In this document: positions 44,588 through 54,125 of the stretch, piece after piece
Position numbering within the stretch: the first letter of the stretch is position 1
Layout: every line of letters starts with the position of its first letter
NCBI RefSeq assembly: GCF_019343195.1
Contig: NZ_RPHB01000008.1
Coordinates: 62,001 to 126,000 of the forward strand
Direction of reading: 5' to 3'
Origin: Arthrospiribacter ruber
GTDB taxonomy: Bacteria > Bacteroidota > Bacteroidia > Cytophagales > Cyclobacteriaceae
Length of the DNA stretch: 64,000 nt
Program-made: the position numbers and the translations under genes
The notes under the pieces: model-generated
Databases searched by the model: none
The model's input: the letters and a program-made list of their open reading frames with translations, nothing else
Told to the model about the DNA's origin: nothing

Positions 44588-45352
44588 ATGGTCAAAGTCA
44601 AATTATCGTATTTAATTGAGCTTATTTTATTGATTCCATTTTTTCCTTTCCTGTATCTGGAGGGGAAAAAAATCAGGAAAAAAGTCGTCCGGCTCCAGCC
44701 CGTATCCGAGTACATTAATTTGAAAGGTGTCCGAAAAGACAAATCTATTTTAGTCATAGGAGAATCCACTGCTGCCGGTGTAGGAGCTTCCCACCCGGGT
44801 TCTTCCTTGGGGGCAAATCTTTTTAATTCTTTAGATCAGGAATTCACTCTTATGAATCTGGGGAAAAATGGACTCAAAGCCGAAAAACTGAAATCCTTGC
44901 TGCAACATGGCCTTGACAACAAAACCCGGAAATTTGATATAATGGTGATTATGATAGGTGCTAACGATTGTTTTAAATTCACTCCTCCCCATAAGTTTTT
45001 AAAACAATTGGAAGATTTTATTGAGTTGGGACAAAGTCAATTGGGAACCGTTCATTTCGTCATTCCTTTCATTCCACCTGTCCATCAATTTCCTGCTATA
45101 CCCGGTTTATTGCGATTCTTTTTGGGTTGGCACCGAAAATTGCTCGCGGGGACATCAAAAGCTATATCTTCAAAAAACAGCACGGTAAGTTTTTTAGAGT
45201 TGGAGCATTCATTTGACCCTATGTTTTACGCTGAAGATGGCATTCACCCCTCTGACCAAGGGTATCAGGAGATTGCCCAATTGATTTCAGAACAAATCCG
45301 GAAATCCTTTCAAAAAGAAAGTGGCCCCGAAACGGAGCCACCTAAAGTCTAA
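44588..45352 (+). CDS. SGNH/GDSL-type hydrolase, membrane-anchored
   Basis: A 254-residue protein. I place the start at the ATG 44588 because the in-frame ATG at 44564 is inside the loop of the preceding terminator. A hydrophobic N-terminus (LSYLIELILLIPFFPFLYL) suggests a membrane anchor or signal. The four SGNH blocks are seen: ILVIGESTAAGVGAS (Ser nucleophile; the GDS motif is GES), a Gly in LGKNGLKAE, IGANDC with the Asn, and EDGIHPSDQGYQ with the Asp/His pair. It is probably an esterase or lipase; the substrate is unknown. Confidence 0.87.
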   Translation: MVKVKLSYLIELILLIPFFPFLYLEGKKIRKKVVRLQPVSEYINLKGVRKDKSILVIGESTAAGVGASHPGSSLGANLFNSLDQEFTLMNLGKNGLKAEKLKSLLQHGLDNKTRKFDIMVIMIGANDCFKFTPPHKFLKQLEDFIELGQSQLGTVHFVIPFIPPVHQFPAIPGLLRFFLGWHRKLLAGTSKAISSKNSTVSFLELEHSFDPMFYAEDGIHPSDQGYQEIAQLISEQIRKSFQKESGPETEPPKV

Positions 45353-45502
45353 AAAGTGAACCACAAACTAAACTTTATTCTAAACTTTCTTTGGTAATTA
45401 AATAATGTTGGTTTTGGTTAGATATACGAGCAGATGAAGTCCAGTGGATTTAGATTAGTTTTAAAAAAACAAAAAACTACGGTTTTCACCTTCTAAAAGC
45501 AT

Positions 45503-46102
45503 ATGAACATCTATCTACGAGTGGATAAATTGGCCTTAGCAAAAGGTATTTCTATTCTAGGACACCCTCTTGTCTTGGGTAATATCTATGTCATTGCCAT
45601 GAGTTTCCATAAAATGGATACAGAAGCCGCCACTTGGGTCAGCGCTCTGACTTTTTTCTTGATCACCCTACCAATTATAGCACACAACTTGTATAAAATG
45701 AAGGTAGGAAAATATGAAAACTTTGATGTATCCGATCAACAGCAGCGAAAATCCTTCTACCCATTTGCCTTAGGTTTGTTCACAGTTTTATTGATTCTGT
45801 TCCTTTTTCTTCCAGTTCCTTCAGACGTTTTGGTACAGACCTCGGTTTTCTTTTCCATGCTTGTGTCTATGGCTGTCATCAACCTAAAAGTCAAAGCTTC
45901 ACTACATGCTGCCATTTCTTTTTATATAGCCCTATCCGTGTTTCAGGTGCACCTGTTACTTGGTGCAGTCTTAGCCATTATAGCACTTTCCATTTCCTGG
46001 TCTAGGCTGATATCGCAAAGACACAGCATCCAAGAGTTGATTATTGGGTGTATTTCAGGAATATCTTTCGGTATTATAAGCCTTCTCGTACTCGATTGGT
46101 AA
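45503..46102 (+). CDS. Divergent PAP2-like membrane protein
   Basis: A 199-residue protein with about six membrane segments. The last half carries traces of the PAP2 phosphatase motifs. Ser133-Leu-His135 lies where PSGH is expected, and Ser167-Arg168-x5-His174-x3-Glu178 matches SR-x5-H-x3-D except that the final Asp is Glu. The first motif (K-x6-RP) is not recognisable. The catalytic His is therefore present, but the site is altered. It may hydrolyse lipid phosphates or be a non-enzymatic relative. It is followed by two hairpins and a T run. Confidence 0.65.
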   Translation: MNIYLRVDKLALAKGISILGHPLVLGNIYVIAMSFHKMDTEAATWVSALTFFLITLPIIAHNLYKMKVGKYENFDVSDQQQRKSFYPFALGLFTVLLILFLFLPVPSDVLVQTSVFFSMLVSMAVINLKVKASLHAAISFYIALSVFQVHLLLGAVLAIIALSISWSRLISQRHSIQELIIGCISGISFGIISLLVLDW

Positions 46103-46140
46103 CAATTCGGATTCACTGACCACTCAAAACAGAATTTTGG

Positions 46141-46197
46141 CAGGTCATCACTTCATTGACCTGTCCCTAGGGAGGCTCCTAGGATTTTTATTTTCTT
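46141..46197 (+). terminator. Double-hairpin terminator
   Basis: First stem CAGGTCA / TGACCTG (46141-46163), then CCTAGG / CCTAGG (46166-46183) followed by a T-rich run (ATTTTTATTTTCTT). It lies about 40 bases after the PAP2-like gene. Confidence 0.7.
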
Positions 46198-46266
46198 AAT
46201 CCTAAATTATAACATACGCTTCTGAATTTGTAGTTCCATTTTGGTTTGACCAAAACAATTTTGAAA

Positions 46267-46659
46267 ATGAAATATACCCAGATTAAAGAAACCTGTCTGT
46301 ATATCTCAGACCTAGACTTAGCAGAGAACTTTTATCACGATATTCTCAATATGCCTGTGATCTCTAAGGTAGAAGGAAGACATATTTTTTTTAGGTGCGG
46401 CAGCTCGGTTTTACTGTGCTTTCTTCCGGAAGCCACGATGAACGAACAAAATCTTCCCCCGCATTTTGCACACGGAAAGCAACATATCGCCTTGGAAGTA
46501 AGCAAAAGAGAGTACCTTAAAGCCAAGTCCGAACTACTTGAAAAAGGGATCAAAATTACCCACGAGCAAGAATGGTCTAAAGGACAAAAAAGTTGCTATT
46601 TTGATGACCCATTCGGACATGTATTGGAAATTGTTCCGCAGGGCATTTGGGAGTCTTGA
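46267..46659 (+). CDS. VOC (glyoxalase/dioxygenase) superfamily protein
   Basis: A 130-residue protein from the ATG at 46267; a TTG at 46246 would add seven residues. It consists of paired beta-alpha-beta-beta-beta units: ETCLYISDLDLAENFYHDIL in the first and HIALEVSKREYLKAKSELLEKG in the second, ending with SCYFDDPFGHVLEIVP. His and Glu in these strands could bind a metal. Such proteins include glyoxalase I and fosfomycin-resistance enzymes, and the substrate here cannot be named. Confidence 0.88.
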   Translation: MKYTQIKETCLYISDLDLAENFYHDILNMPVISKVEGRHIFFRCGSSVLLCFLPEATMNEQNLPPHFAHGKQHIALEVSKREYLKAKSELLEKGIKITHEQEWSKGQKSCYFDDPFGHVLEIVPQGIWES

Positions 46660-46801
46660 AAAAATAAAGACAATGATTATTTTAAAATAAGCTACCTTTA
46701 GGGAGTTTTTGCACTAAGCACCGGCAAGTTGTAGGCCGGATATTTCATTTTATAGCTTCCAAAGTCCATACAACGGCTTGAAGCCAAACTATACTGCCCC
46801 G

Positions 46802-48001
46802 ATGGCATTTACTAATTTACCTCTGATTGAACCTATCCTCAAAGCCGTAGCGCATGAAGGATACACTACCCCTACACCTATTCAGCAACAGTCTATACCT
46901 CTGGTACTAGATGGTCATGACCTTCTGGGCTGTGCCCAGACAGGAACAGGAAAGACAGCTGCATTTTCCATACCTATCATACAGTTGCTAGCATCAAAGA
47001 AACAGTTCCGACCAGGAATAAAGGCTTTGATTCTGACTCCCACCAGAGAACTTGCCATTCAGATCGATGAAAGCCTGGCTGCTTACGGCCGCTTTACCAA
47101 AATCCGACACACTGTCATATTTGGAGGTGTTTCCCAACTCCATCAGACCAACGCCTTGAAAAGGGGTGTAGATATCCTCGTGGCTACTCCTGGAAGGCTT
47201 CTGGACCTTATCAATCAAAAATTTGTAGACCTCAGAAATCTTGAAATTTTTGTGCTGGATGAAGCTGACAGAATGCTGGATATGGGCTTTATTCATGATG
47301 TCAAAAAACTGATCAAAATAATCCCCCAGAAAAGACAGACATTGTTTTTCTCGGCCACTATGCCACCGGAAATTCAAAAATTGGCCGATTCACTTTTACA
47401 TCAGCCTAAGTATGTAGAAGTGACACCTCCGTCAAGCACTGTGGACAGAATCAGCCAGAAGCTTTACTATACCAACAAAAATGAAAAGGCCAAATTGCTT
47501 ACTCACCTTCTTGAAAAAGAAAATATAGGTTCAGCATTGGTTTTTGGTAGGACAAAGCATGGCTCGGACAAAATCGTAAAGCTTTTGATACGAGAGGGAA
47601 TCAAGGCTGCTGCCATTCATGGCAACAAAAGTCAAAATGCCCGCCAAAAGGCTTTGAACGATTTTAAGGAAGGAAAAATCAGGGTCTTGGTGGCTACCGA
47701 TATTGCGGCAAGAGGAATAGACATTGATGAACTGGCCAATGTGTTCAACTATGACTTACCCAATATTCCGGAGACTTATGTCCATAGAATAGGTCGGACG
47801 GGAAGGGCCGGAAATTCCGGATTGGCGATTTCTTTTTGTGATTCAGAAACCCTCAAAGAACTGAAGGATATAGAAAAGCTGATAGGAAAAAGAATTACAG
47901 TGGTCCACGAGCACCCGTATCCAATGACTGCTTCACCTTCGAATAATACCGAAGAAAAGCCTAAAAAGAAAAAGCCCTTTTTCAAAAGAAGGCGGGATTA
48001 A
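46802..48001 (+). CDS. rhlE: DEAD-box RNA helicase, RhlE type
   Basis: A 399-residue ATP-dependent RNA helicase from the ATG at 46802, with [26 protein letters not shown] at its N-terminus (Q motif). Motifs in order: [36 protein letters not shown], then [19 protein letters not shown] and [10 protein letters not shown]. The C-terminal tail is basic ([14 protein letters not shown]), as in RhlE. These helicases help ribosome assembly and RNA turnover, often in the cold. The leader of about 140 bases holds a GC-rich stem CCGGC / GCCGG (46721-46739), which may matter for expression. Confidence 0.93.
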   Translation: MAFTNLPLIEPILKAVAHEGYTTPTPIQQQSIPLVLDGHDLLGCAQTGTGKTAAFSIPIIQLLASKKQFRPGIKALILTPTRELAIQIDESLAAYGRFTKIRHTVIFGGVSQLHQTNALKRGVDILVATPGRLLDLINQKFVDLRNLEIFVLDEADRMLDMGFIHDVKKLIKIIPQKRQTLFFSATMPPEIQKLADSLLHQPKYVEVTPPSSTVDRISQKLYYTNKNEKAKLLTHLLEKENIGSALVFGRTKHGSDKIVKLLIREGIKAAAIHGNKSQNARQKALNDFKEGKIRVLVATDIAARGIDIDELANVFNYDLPNIPETYVHRIGRTGRAGNSGLAISFCDSETLKELKDIEKLIGKRITVVHEHPYPMTASPSNNTEEKPKKKKPFFKRRRD

Positions 48002-48040
48002 CAAAAAAGGAGAAGTCCAGTTTTGATTTTATCATTAGAA

Positions 48041-48877
48041 TCAAATCCTGGCTTCAATCCATTCAAGGATATCCTCAATGATGGAATCCTTCTCAGGTTC
48101 ATTGACCAATTCATGGTACAAATCAGGATACCTGTGAAAGGTCTTGTCTTCTGAGGGTATCCTCCTGAAAAACTCCTCCGTTCCTTTTGGATTGGTCAAA
48201 CTGTCTCCTGTCCCATGAAGTAGCAAAACCGGCCAGGAGAAAGATTTTGACTTAAATTCAATTAACCTCATTATCCTCAACAATTGAAACCCTGTACGCG
48301 CAGGGATGGCTTCTGAATATACCAAGGGATCTTCGATGTATTTGCTTACCTCTTTAGGATCTCTGGATATTTTATGAGGGTCCAGCTTAAGTACTTTTAG
48401 CTTTGGCGCGACGACACTCACAAAGCCGGACATTTTAATCAAGACCTTTGATACATTTTCATCTTGCTTAAGAGCGGGAGCACTTAAGATTACACCTGCA
48501 GTTTTTGGCTGGTATTCCAACATATAAGCGGCGACCAATCCCCCGCCCATACTGTGTCCAAAGATAAATGCGGGAATGGAAGGAAAGTAATTATTGACCT
48601 TCTCAAAAAGGGCATGAATGTCTTGAAGGTAGTCAGAATAATCATGGATATAAGCTGTGGGTTTTGGCGCTGAACTTTTGCCATGACCTCTGCCATCAAA
48701 GGTAAAAACTGCGATGTTTTTCTGAACCATTGCGGTTGCCAAATGAGCATACCTGCTGCTGTGTTCACCCAGTCCATGTACGATTAAAACTGAGGCTTTA
48801 GCCTGCTCCGGCATCCAAGCTTGAAGAAACAATTTCAATCCATCATGGGTGGCATATTCTGTTTGAAGATGTGACAT
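48041..48877 (-). CDS. Alpha/beta hydrolase, monoacylglycerol lipase-like
   Basis: A 278-residue serine hydrolase resembling lysophospholipase/monoglyceride lipase (PldB-like). The oxyanion motif is VHGLGEHSSRY. The nucleophile Ser is in FGHSMGGGLVA, the Asp in LHGTGDSLTNP and the His in YHELVNEPE. No signal peptide is seen, so it is predicted cytosolic. The expected substrate is a monoacylglycerol or lysophospholipid. It is convergent with the helicase gene and separated from menB by a terminator. Confidence 0.9.
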   Translation of the reverse strand: MSHLQTEYATHDGLKLFLQAWMPEQAKASVLIVHGLGEHSSRYAHLATAMVQKNIAVFTFDGRGHGKSSAPKPTAYIHDYSDYLQDIHALFEKVNNYFPSIPAFIFGHSMGGGLVAAYMLEYQPKTAGVILSAPALKQDENVSKVLIKMSGFVSVVAPKLKVLKLDPHKISRDPKEVSKYIEDPLVYSEAIPARTGFQLLRIMRLIEFKSKSFSWPVLLLHGTGDSLTNPKGTEEFFRRIPSEDKTFHRYPDLYHELVNEPEKDSIIEDILEWIEARI

Positions 48878-48969
48878 TTCGATGTGGTTTTGGAAAAATA
48901 ATCCTATTAAAAATCCTTTGAAATTTAAACTAAAAATCTGAATAGCTTATGATGTATTCCGATAAATAA

Positions 48970-49006
48970 GAAAAATAAAAGGTGGAAGAGAGGCTTCTTC
49001 CACCTT
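48970..49006 (-). terminator. Terminator of menB
   Basis: Minus-strand hairpin AAGGTGGAAGA-AGCCTC-TCTTCCACCTT followed by TTATTTTTCTT. The 11-bp stem and T run make a good rho-independent terminator about 20 bases past the menB stop. Confidence 0.88.
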
Positions 49007-49026
49007 GATCTATAAGTTCACTTAAC

Positions 49027-49866
49027 TCAAGGTATCCATTTGATATTCTTAAAATTAGGCTTCCTCTTCTCAAGGAAAGCATTTCTACCTTCTTTGGCCT
49101 CTTCAGTCATATAAGCAAGCCTGGTCGCTTCGCCAGCAAAGACCTGCTGACCTACCATACCATCATCAGTAAGGTTCATGGCAAACTTTAGCATTTTGAT
49201 GGAAGTCGGGGATTTTTCCAGAATTTCCTGAGCCCATTGGTAGGCCGTATCTTCCAGCTCATCGTGGGGAATTACGGCATTGACCATGCCCATATCCGCT
49301 GCATCCTGTGCCGAATAATTCCGCCCCAAAAAGAAAATCTCACGTGCCTTTTTTTGTCCTACCATTTTGGCCAAATATGCCGATCCATAGCCACCGTCAA
49401 AACTTGTCACATCCGCATCTGTCTGCTTAAAAATAGCGTGCTCTTTACTTGCCAAGGTAAGATCACAGACCACGTGAAGACTGTGTCCTCCCCCTACTGC
49501 CCAACCGGGAACTACTGCTATCACTACCTTGGGCATAAATCTGATCAGACGCTGCACTTCCAGAATATTTAGCCTGTGCATCCCATCTTCCCCTACATAG
49601 CCTTGGTGTCCTCTGGCCTTTTGATCACCTCCGGAACAAAACGAATAAATCCCGTCTTTTGGAGAGGGACCCTCAGCAGATAAAAGTATTACTCCAATGG
49701 AAGTGTCTTCCTGGGCATCATAAAATGCATCGTATAGTTCGCTGGTAGTTTTTGGTCTAAATGCATTCCTTACTTCAGGCCTGTTAAATGCAATCCTTGC
49801 TACTCCATCACATTTTTTATAGGTGATGTCCTCATATTCTTTGGCGGTCTTCCAGTTTATCGTCAT
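49027..49866 (-). CDS. menB: 1,4-dihydroxy-2-naphthoyl-CoA synthase
   Basis: Closes the second ring in menaquinone synthesis by converting o-succinylbenzoyl-CoA to DHNA-CoA. It is 279 residues, crotonase fold. Family motifs: RIAFNRPEVRNAFRP, YSFCSGGDQKARGHQGY, VVPGWAVGGGHSLHVVCD and DVTSFDGGYGSAYLAKMVG with the catalytic Asp region. It is divergent from menE with 79 bases between start codons, so the shared promoter region serves both. Confidence 0.96.
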   Translation of the reverse strand: MTINWKTAKEYEDITYKKCDGVARIAFNRPEVRNAFRPKTTSELYDAFYDAQEDTSIGVILLSAEGPSPKDGIYSFCSGGDQKARGHQGYVGEDGMHRLNILEVQRLIRFMPKVVIAVVPGWAVGGGHSLHVVCDLTLASKEHAIFKQTDADVTSFDGGYGSAYLAKMVGQKKAREIFFLGRNYSAQDAADMGMVNAVIPHDELEDTAYQWAQEILEKSPTSIKMLKFAMNLTDDGMVGQQVFAGEATRLAYMTEEAKEGRNAFLEKRKPNFKNIKWIP

Positions 49867-49945
49867 TTGAATGTTCTATTTTTTCCTGCAAGATAACAGC
49901 CTTCCATTAAATTTGTTGAATTTTGGAAGTCAGAGTAAAACAGAC

Positions 49946-51019
49946 ATGGGTAAAATTTATTTTGAAAACAGTATTTACACCTTTGAACATATCCGTCAAG
50001 GTCTATGGAAAGAAAGAGACTTGTACTTTCATCAAGCTCTGACCTTTGCACAACAGTGGCTCTTGGGACAAGAAAGCTTCGAAATCGGTACTTCCGGATC
50101 TACCGGTAAACCCAAAAACATCCAGATCCAAAGAGCACATATGAAAGCCTCTGCACTGGCTACGAAGGAATATTTCAGAATTGAATATAGTTCAAAGATA
50201 CTATGCTGCCTCAATACCTGGATGATCGCTGGCAAAATGATGATTGTAAGGGGATTGGAATGGGATGCTGAAATTTACCTGATCAAACCGGTTGCCAATC
50301 CACTTCAGGAAGCTTGGTTACCGCTGGATTTGGCTTTTGCCGCTATGGTGCCTATGCAGGTTCAGGCTTGCCTGGATCAAGAAAACAGCCTCAATAAACT
50401 CAAACAAATCGAAAATCTGATCATAGGTGGTGCTCCGAGCAGTGGAGCTTTGATCGAAGAATTAAAAGCAAACCAAATCAATGCCTTTCAGACTTTCGGT
50501 ATGACTGAAACTGTCTCGCACATTGCATTGGCAAATATCTCAGAAGAGGCTTTGTTGTATAAAACCCTTCCTGGGGTAGAAATAGGGACTGATGAGCAAA
50601 GTAGACTTTGGCTAAAAGGTCCCATGACAGGTTTCAGAACCATACAAAGCAACGATATTGTTGATATTTTGAACCCAGGTCAATTTCATTGGCTTGGCCG
50701 GGCGGACTTTGTGATCAATTCAGGTGGGGTAAAAGTTTATCCTGAAATTGTGGAAGATAAAATACAAGGCATTGTTTTTGAACATTTTGGATCTACAAAC
50801 TATTTCATTTCTGCTTTACCTGATGCCAAATTGGGGCAAAAAGTAATTTTGATTGTAGAAGGTGAATCGCCAAATGTAAGCTTTGAAGGATTGACAGAAA
50901 GTATGAAAAGAGTGGTAAACAGGTACCATTTACCCAAAGAGGTCATCTTTCTCCCCAAGTTTGTTTACACAGCATCGGGTAAAATAAAAAGAACTGAAAC
51001 CATAAAATTATTGAAATGA
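49946..51019 (+). CDS. menE: o-Succinylbenzoate-CoA ligase
   Basis: Activates o-succinylbenzoate to its CoA thioester, the step before MenB. It is 357 residues from the ATG at 49946; the in-frame ATG at 49871 would add 25 residues into the intergenic space. It is a short member of the adenylate-forming family, with IGTSGSTGKPKNIQ (ATP binding), FGMTETVSH, LGRADFVINSGGVKVYPEIVE and the final SGKIKRTE with the catalytic Lys. It is divergent from menB and overlaps the next gene by 4 bases. Confidence 0.93.
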   Translation: MGKIYFENSIYTFEHIRQGLWKERDLYFHQALTFAQQWLLGQESFEIGTSGSTGKPKNIQIQRAHMKASALATKEYFRIEYSSKILCCLNTWMIAGKMMIVRGLEWDAEIYLIKPVANPLQEAWLPLDLAFAAMVPMQVQACLDQENSLNKLKQIENLIIGGAPSSGALIEELKANQINAFQTFGMTETVSHIALANISEEALLYKTLPGVEIGTDEQSRLWLKGPMTGFRTIQSNDIVDILNPGQFHWLGRADFVINSGGVKVYPEIVEDKIQGIVFEHFGSTNYFISALPDAKLGQKVILIVEGESPNVSFEGLTESMKRVVNRYHLPKEVIFLPKFVYTASGKIKRTETIKLLK

Positions 51020-51438
51020 AATTTTTAGCCATTATCCTGACCATGATCTTCTTGGGTAACCCCACCTACAGGTCAACTGATTTTACATTGACTGTGACCA
51101 ATGTAAAAAATGAACAGGGTGTAGTCCGCGTATTGCTCTTCAAATCCGAAGACGGATTTCCTAGTGATGTAAACAAGGCTTTTCAAAATGCTTCTGTGCC
51201 GATCAAAGGCGATAAAGCGACAATAGTATTCAAAGACATCCCTGAAGGTACCTATGCCTTCTCCGTCTTTCATGATAGTCAGAATACCGGAAAACTGAGG
51301 ACCAATGCGCTGGGCATTCCGCGTGACGGGTATGGATTTTCTAACAATGCTTCTGGTACATTTGGTCCACCCAAATATCAGGATGCAGCCTTTAAAATAA
51401 CCACTAATAAAAATGAATTAACCATCAAATTAAAGTAA
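51016..51438 (+). CDS. Secreted DUF2141 protein
   Basis: A 140-residue protein with a signal-like N-terminus (KFLAIILTMIFLGN). The pattern LTVTNVKNEQGVVRVLLFK, then FKDIPEGTYAFSVFHDSQNTGKL and the final GIPRDGYGFSNNASGTFGPPKYQDAAF fits DUF2141, a beta-sandwich family of unknown role common in Bacteroidota. The start overlaps the menE stop (ATGA), so it is co-translated with it, although no link to menaquinone is known. Confidence 0.88.
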   Translation: MKFLAIILTMIFLGNPTYRSTDFTLTVTNVKNEQGVVRVLLFKSEDGFPSDVNKAFQNASVPIKGDKATIVFKDIPEGTYAFSVFHDSQNTGKLRTNALGIPRDGYGFSNNASGTFGPPKYQDAAFKITTNKNELTIKLK

Positions 51439-51464
51439 TCCTATTTTTGGGTCAAAAAAGCCAT

Positions 51465-52649
51465 ATGATCTTACTGGATTACCCCTACACCTCAGATTTT
51501 CTAAAAGAGACCATTGTCCAATTTCAGCTTCCTGTGGTGGCTACAGTGCCTGCTAAAGAAATAATGGGAGATTTGAAGGTAAATTGGATAAGTGAAAGAG
51601 ACGCCGTAATCAGCTTACGTGATAAGCCTGATTCCAAAGTTTATACAAATTCTGAAAATTCGATTGAATGGATTGAACAAAACACTCAGGGTACCGGTAT
51701 TCCTGAAAAAATCAGGATATTCAAAAATAAATATGCTTTCCGGGAACTCATCAAAGAAGCATATCCCGATTATTTTTTCAGCAAGCTTGACTTAGGGGAT
51801 TTAGATAATCTGGTTCTATCTTCGGTCCGTTTTCCGTTTATCATCAAACCAATTGTGGGATTTTTCAGCCTGGGAGTCCACCTTGTCTCAAAAGCAGAAG
51901 ATTGGCCTTCTATTAAGTCTAAAATCCGGTCTGAAATGGAGGCTACGAAAGCCCTTTACCCCAAAGAGGTTGTGGATAATACGGCGTTTGTGCTCGAGGA
52001 ATACATAGAAGGTGAAGAGTATGCATTGGATTGTTATTTTGATGAAAATGGCGATCCTGTTATTTTGAATGTACTTCACCACGTTTTCAAATCAATGGAT
52101 GATGTTTCGGACAGGTTATACTCAAGTTCCGAAAAAACAATCCGTTCACTGGAAAAACCAATATTGGAATTTTTAGCAGTGATTTCTTCCAAGATTGGGC
52201 TAAGGAACTTTCCTCTACACATTGAATTTAGGATGAAATCCGGGAAATTGATACCCATTGAAGTCAACCCTATGAGGTTTGGCGGATGGTGCACTACAGC
52301 AGACTTGACCTGGTATTCCTATGGCATCAACTCGTACCTCTCCTTCTTCGAATCGCAAAGACCTGATTGGAATAAGATTTTTGAAATTAGGCAAGAAAAG
52401 ACCTATAGCCTGATACTGTTGGATAACAATTCAGGAATTCCATTTGAAGAAATCGCCTATTTTGATTTCGGGCTTTTGGCAAAAGACTTTGAGCGTCCTC
52501 TTCATATCCGAAAAGTACACATGGAAAAATATGGTGTATTTGGCTTTATCTTTACTGAAACGGGTAAAGGAAATGAACAAGAACTCCAAAGGATATTGCA
52601 TTCAGACCTAAGATCTTACATCAAGCTATTGCCTTCAACCTTGGCCTAA
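51465..52649 (+). CDS. ATP-grasp family protein of unknown specificity
   Basis: A 394-residue protein from the ATG at 51465; a TTG at 51447 would add six residues. The ATP-grasp core is seen in FPFIIKPIVGFFSLGVHLV (Lys contact), FVLEEYIEGEEYALDCYFDENG and IEFRMKSGKLIPIEVNPMRFGG, the last with the Glu/Asn metal ligands. These enzymes join a carboxylate to an amine or thiol using ATP; the substrates here are unknown. It lies 26 bases after the DUF2141 gene. Confidence 0.88.
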   Translation: MILLDYPYTSDFLKETIVQFQLPVVATVPAKEIMGDLKVNWISERDAVISLRDKPDSKVYTNSENSIEWIEQNTQGTGIPEKIRIFKNKYAFRELIKEAYPDYFFSKLDLGDLDNLVLSSVRFPFIIKPIVGFFSLGVHLVSKAEDWPSIKSKIRSEMEATKALYPKEVVDNTAFVLEEYIEGEEYALDCYFDENGDPVILNVLHHVFKSMDDVSDRLYSSSEKTIRSLEKPILEFLAVISSKIGLRNFPLHIEFRMKSGKLIPIEVNPMRFGGWCTTADLTWYSYGINSYLSFFESQRPDWNKIFEIRQEKTYSLILLDNNSGIPFEEIAYFDFGLLAKDFERPLHIRKVHMEKYGVFGFIFTETGKGNEQELQRILHSDLRSYIKLLPSTLA

Positions 52650-52757
52650 AGTAGGGGAAATTAGAGATGGTTCGGGAAATACCTTTATTTTTGTCCATTC
52701 TTTATGATCAAAGAGTTTTGAACTGAAAACTACCTGGGAACAGGCACAAAATTAAAA

Positions 52758-53519
52758 ATGCACCTTAAGACCGAAGATTTAGCCCGATTGGAAATTGAAT
52801 TTGATTCAGGAGTGATCCCTCCCCCTTATAGCCATGTTTTCAAACTGAAAATTGGTTTTGGGAAAAACTTTTTGGATACTCAACTGGACATGGAATATAC
52901 CGATCGGGAGGATCTAAGTGAGGAAGAAATCCTTAATGAAGGATTTTCTTTAGAGGACGACTACCATTTCCAGGGAGAAGTGCCCAAAGTCTGGGAAAAA
53001 CCATTGAAAGAACTGTATGCCAAATCCAAGTGGTCAAACAATCGACTCGATCAAGAGGAAGGTGGCATATATATCCTTGCCAAGGATGTACACGGCAAGG
53101 TCAGCAGAACTACCCCTCTCAACCAACAAGAATGGCAATTTTTTACACAGGATTATATACAAGCCATCTATGAACTCAGCAAAAGGGAGGCTCCTTTACA
53201 GGTCAATTATTTGATCGTGGACCAGGCCGGTTCCAAAGAAATCAGTCTTACAGTTCGCTTTTCTATTCGAAAAGTGGAAGTCTTGGTCAATGGCAAAATG
53301 AAAGAAATCCATTGGGAAAAGGCCAAGGAACTGTTAGGGTATGTGTTTTTGCCGGACTATGATTATGACAGGGCAAAAGAAAAGAAACCTTCCCAAAACG
53401 GAGATTACATTGATTGTGGAGATGGGTACTGGCATGACATGAAAAAAGGAGTCTTCAACATTGATGACTCCTTTGATGCGATTTCCAGAATAAAAGAAGG
53501 ATTCCGAAAACTTACCTGA
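52758..53519 (+). CDS. Hypothetical cytosolic protein
   Basis: A 253-residue acidic protein that I do not recognise. It has no signal peptide or membrane segment. Mixed alpha/beta composition: FDSGVIPPPYSHVFKLKIGF near the start, an Asp/Glu-rich stretch (TDREDLSEEEILNEG), and a C-terminal YIDCGDGYWHDMKKGVFNIDD region. Strong coding character and lack of overlap with other genes support it. Its end overlaps the convergent gene by 8 bases. Confidence 0.75.
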   Translation: MHLKTEDLARLEIEFDSGVIPPPYSHVFKLKIGFGKNFLDTQLDMEYTDREDLSEEEILNEGFSLEDDYHFQGEVPKVWEKPLKELYAKSKWSNNRLDQEEGGIYILAKDVHGKVSRTTPLNQQEWQFFTQDYIQAIYELSKREAPLQVNYLIVDQAGSKEISLTVRFSIRKVEVLVNGKMKEIHWEKAKELLGYVFLPDYDYDRAKEKKPSQNGDYIDCGDGYWHDMKKGVFNIDDSFDAISRIKEGFRKLT

Positions 53520-53961
53520 CAGCGGGGGATTCATTTTTATAAAAATCCCTCACAAAGGCCAAAAGTTGATTCTCGGTCAACTTATCACTCTTTTGGATAG
53601 AGATCCATTTATTGTCAAAAGACTTCAACTCCCTAAGCCTGTTCCGGATTTGTTCTTTAGCTGTTCCCGGTCCAAAAATCAAAATGTCTTCATAAGGTTG
53701 GAGTTTGGATTCGAGTATTTTGAAATAATCCCTCAGTTCATTTTGGCTGATATTGTGCTTTTTGTGTTCATTGTTGGAAGTATGGTTGTTGTTGGGAGTG
53801 AAACGGGTGCTGTCATTTCCCTCACCTGCCTCCCTCTTGAGGGCTTCTACCGGAGACTCCACTGTTTCAATCATATATGCCTGACCGTCTTGGTAGCCTA
53901 TCAGCATTGCCTTGTTATGGTCTATCCATAATCCTAACTGTTTGAATGTCTTTTCATCCAT
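53512..53961 (-). CDS. Small protein with eRF1-domain-like C-terminal half
   Basis: A 149-residue protein. The N-terminus LGLWIDHNKAMLIGYQDG is followed by a polar Asn/His-rich linker (NNNHTSNNEHKKHN) and a C-terminal block: YFKILESKLQPYEDILIFGPGTAKEQIRNRL, with SDKLTENQLLAFVRDFY. The GPG-x-AKE pattern resembles the third domain of eRF1/Pelota-type proteins and small Bacteroidota relatives. Function is unknown; a ribosome-related role is only a guess. Confidence 0.7.
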   Translation of the reverse strand: MDEKTFKQLGLWIDHNKAMLIGYQDGQAYMIETVESPVEALKREAGEGNDSTRFTPNNNHTSNNEHKKHNISQNELRDYFKILESKLQPYEDILIFGPGTAKEQIRNRLRELKSFDNKWISIQKSDKLTENQLLAFVRDFYKNESPAVR

Positions 53962-54125
53962 ATTCTTTCGGGTTTATTGTTTGTACAACTGATTTGCGGT
54001 TCACAGCAGGAATGCAATTGTTCCTGCATCTTAAATTACTGCTTTCTACAGAATCTTCCGAACCAAATTGAGTTTAATTTCTTCCTAAAAGACTTTACCT
54101 TGCGGGTTCAATATTTTGTATCCAA

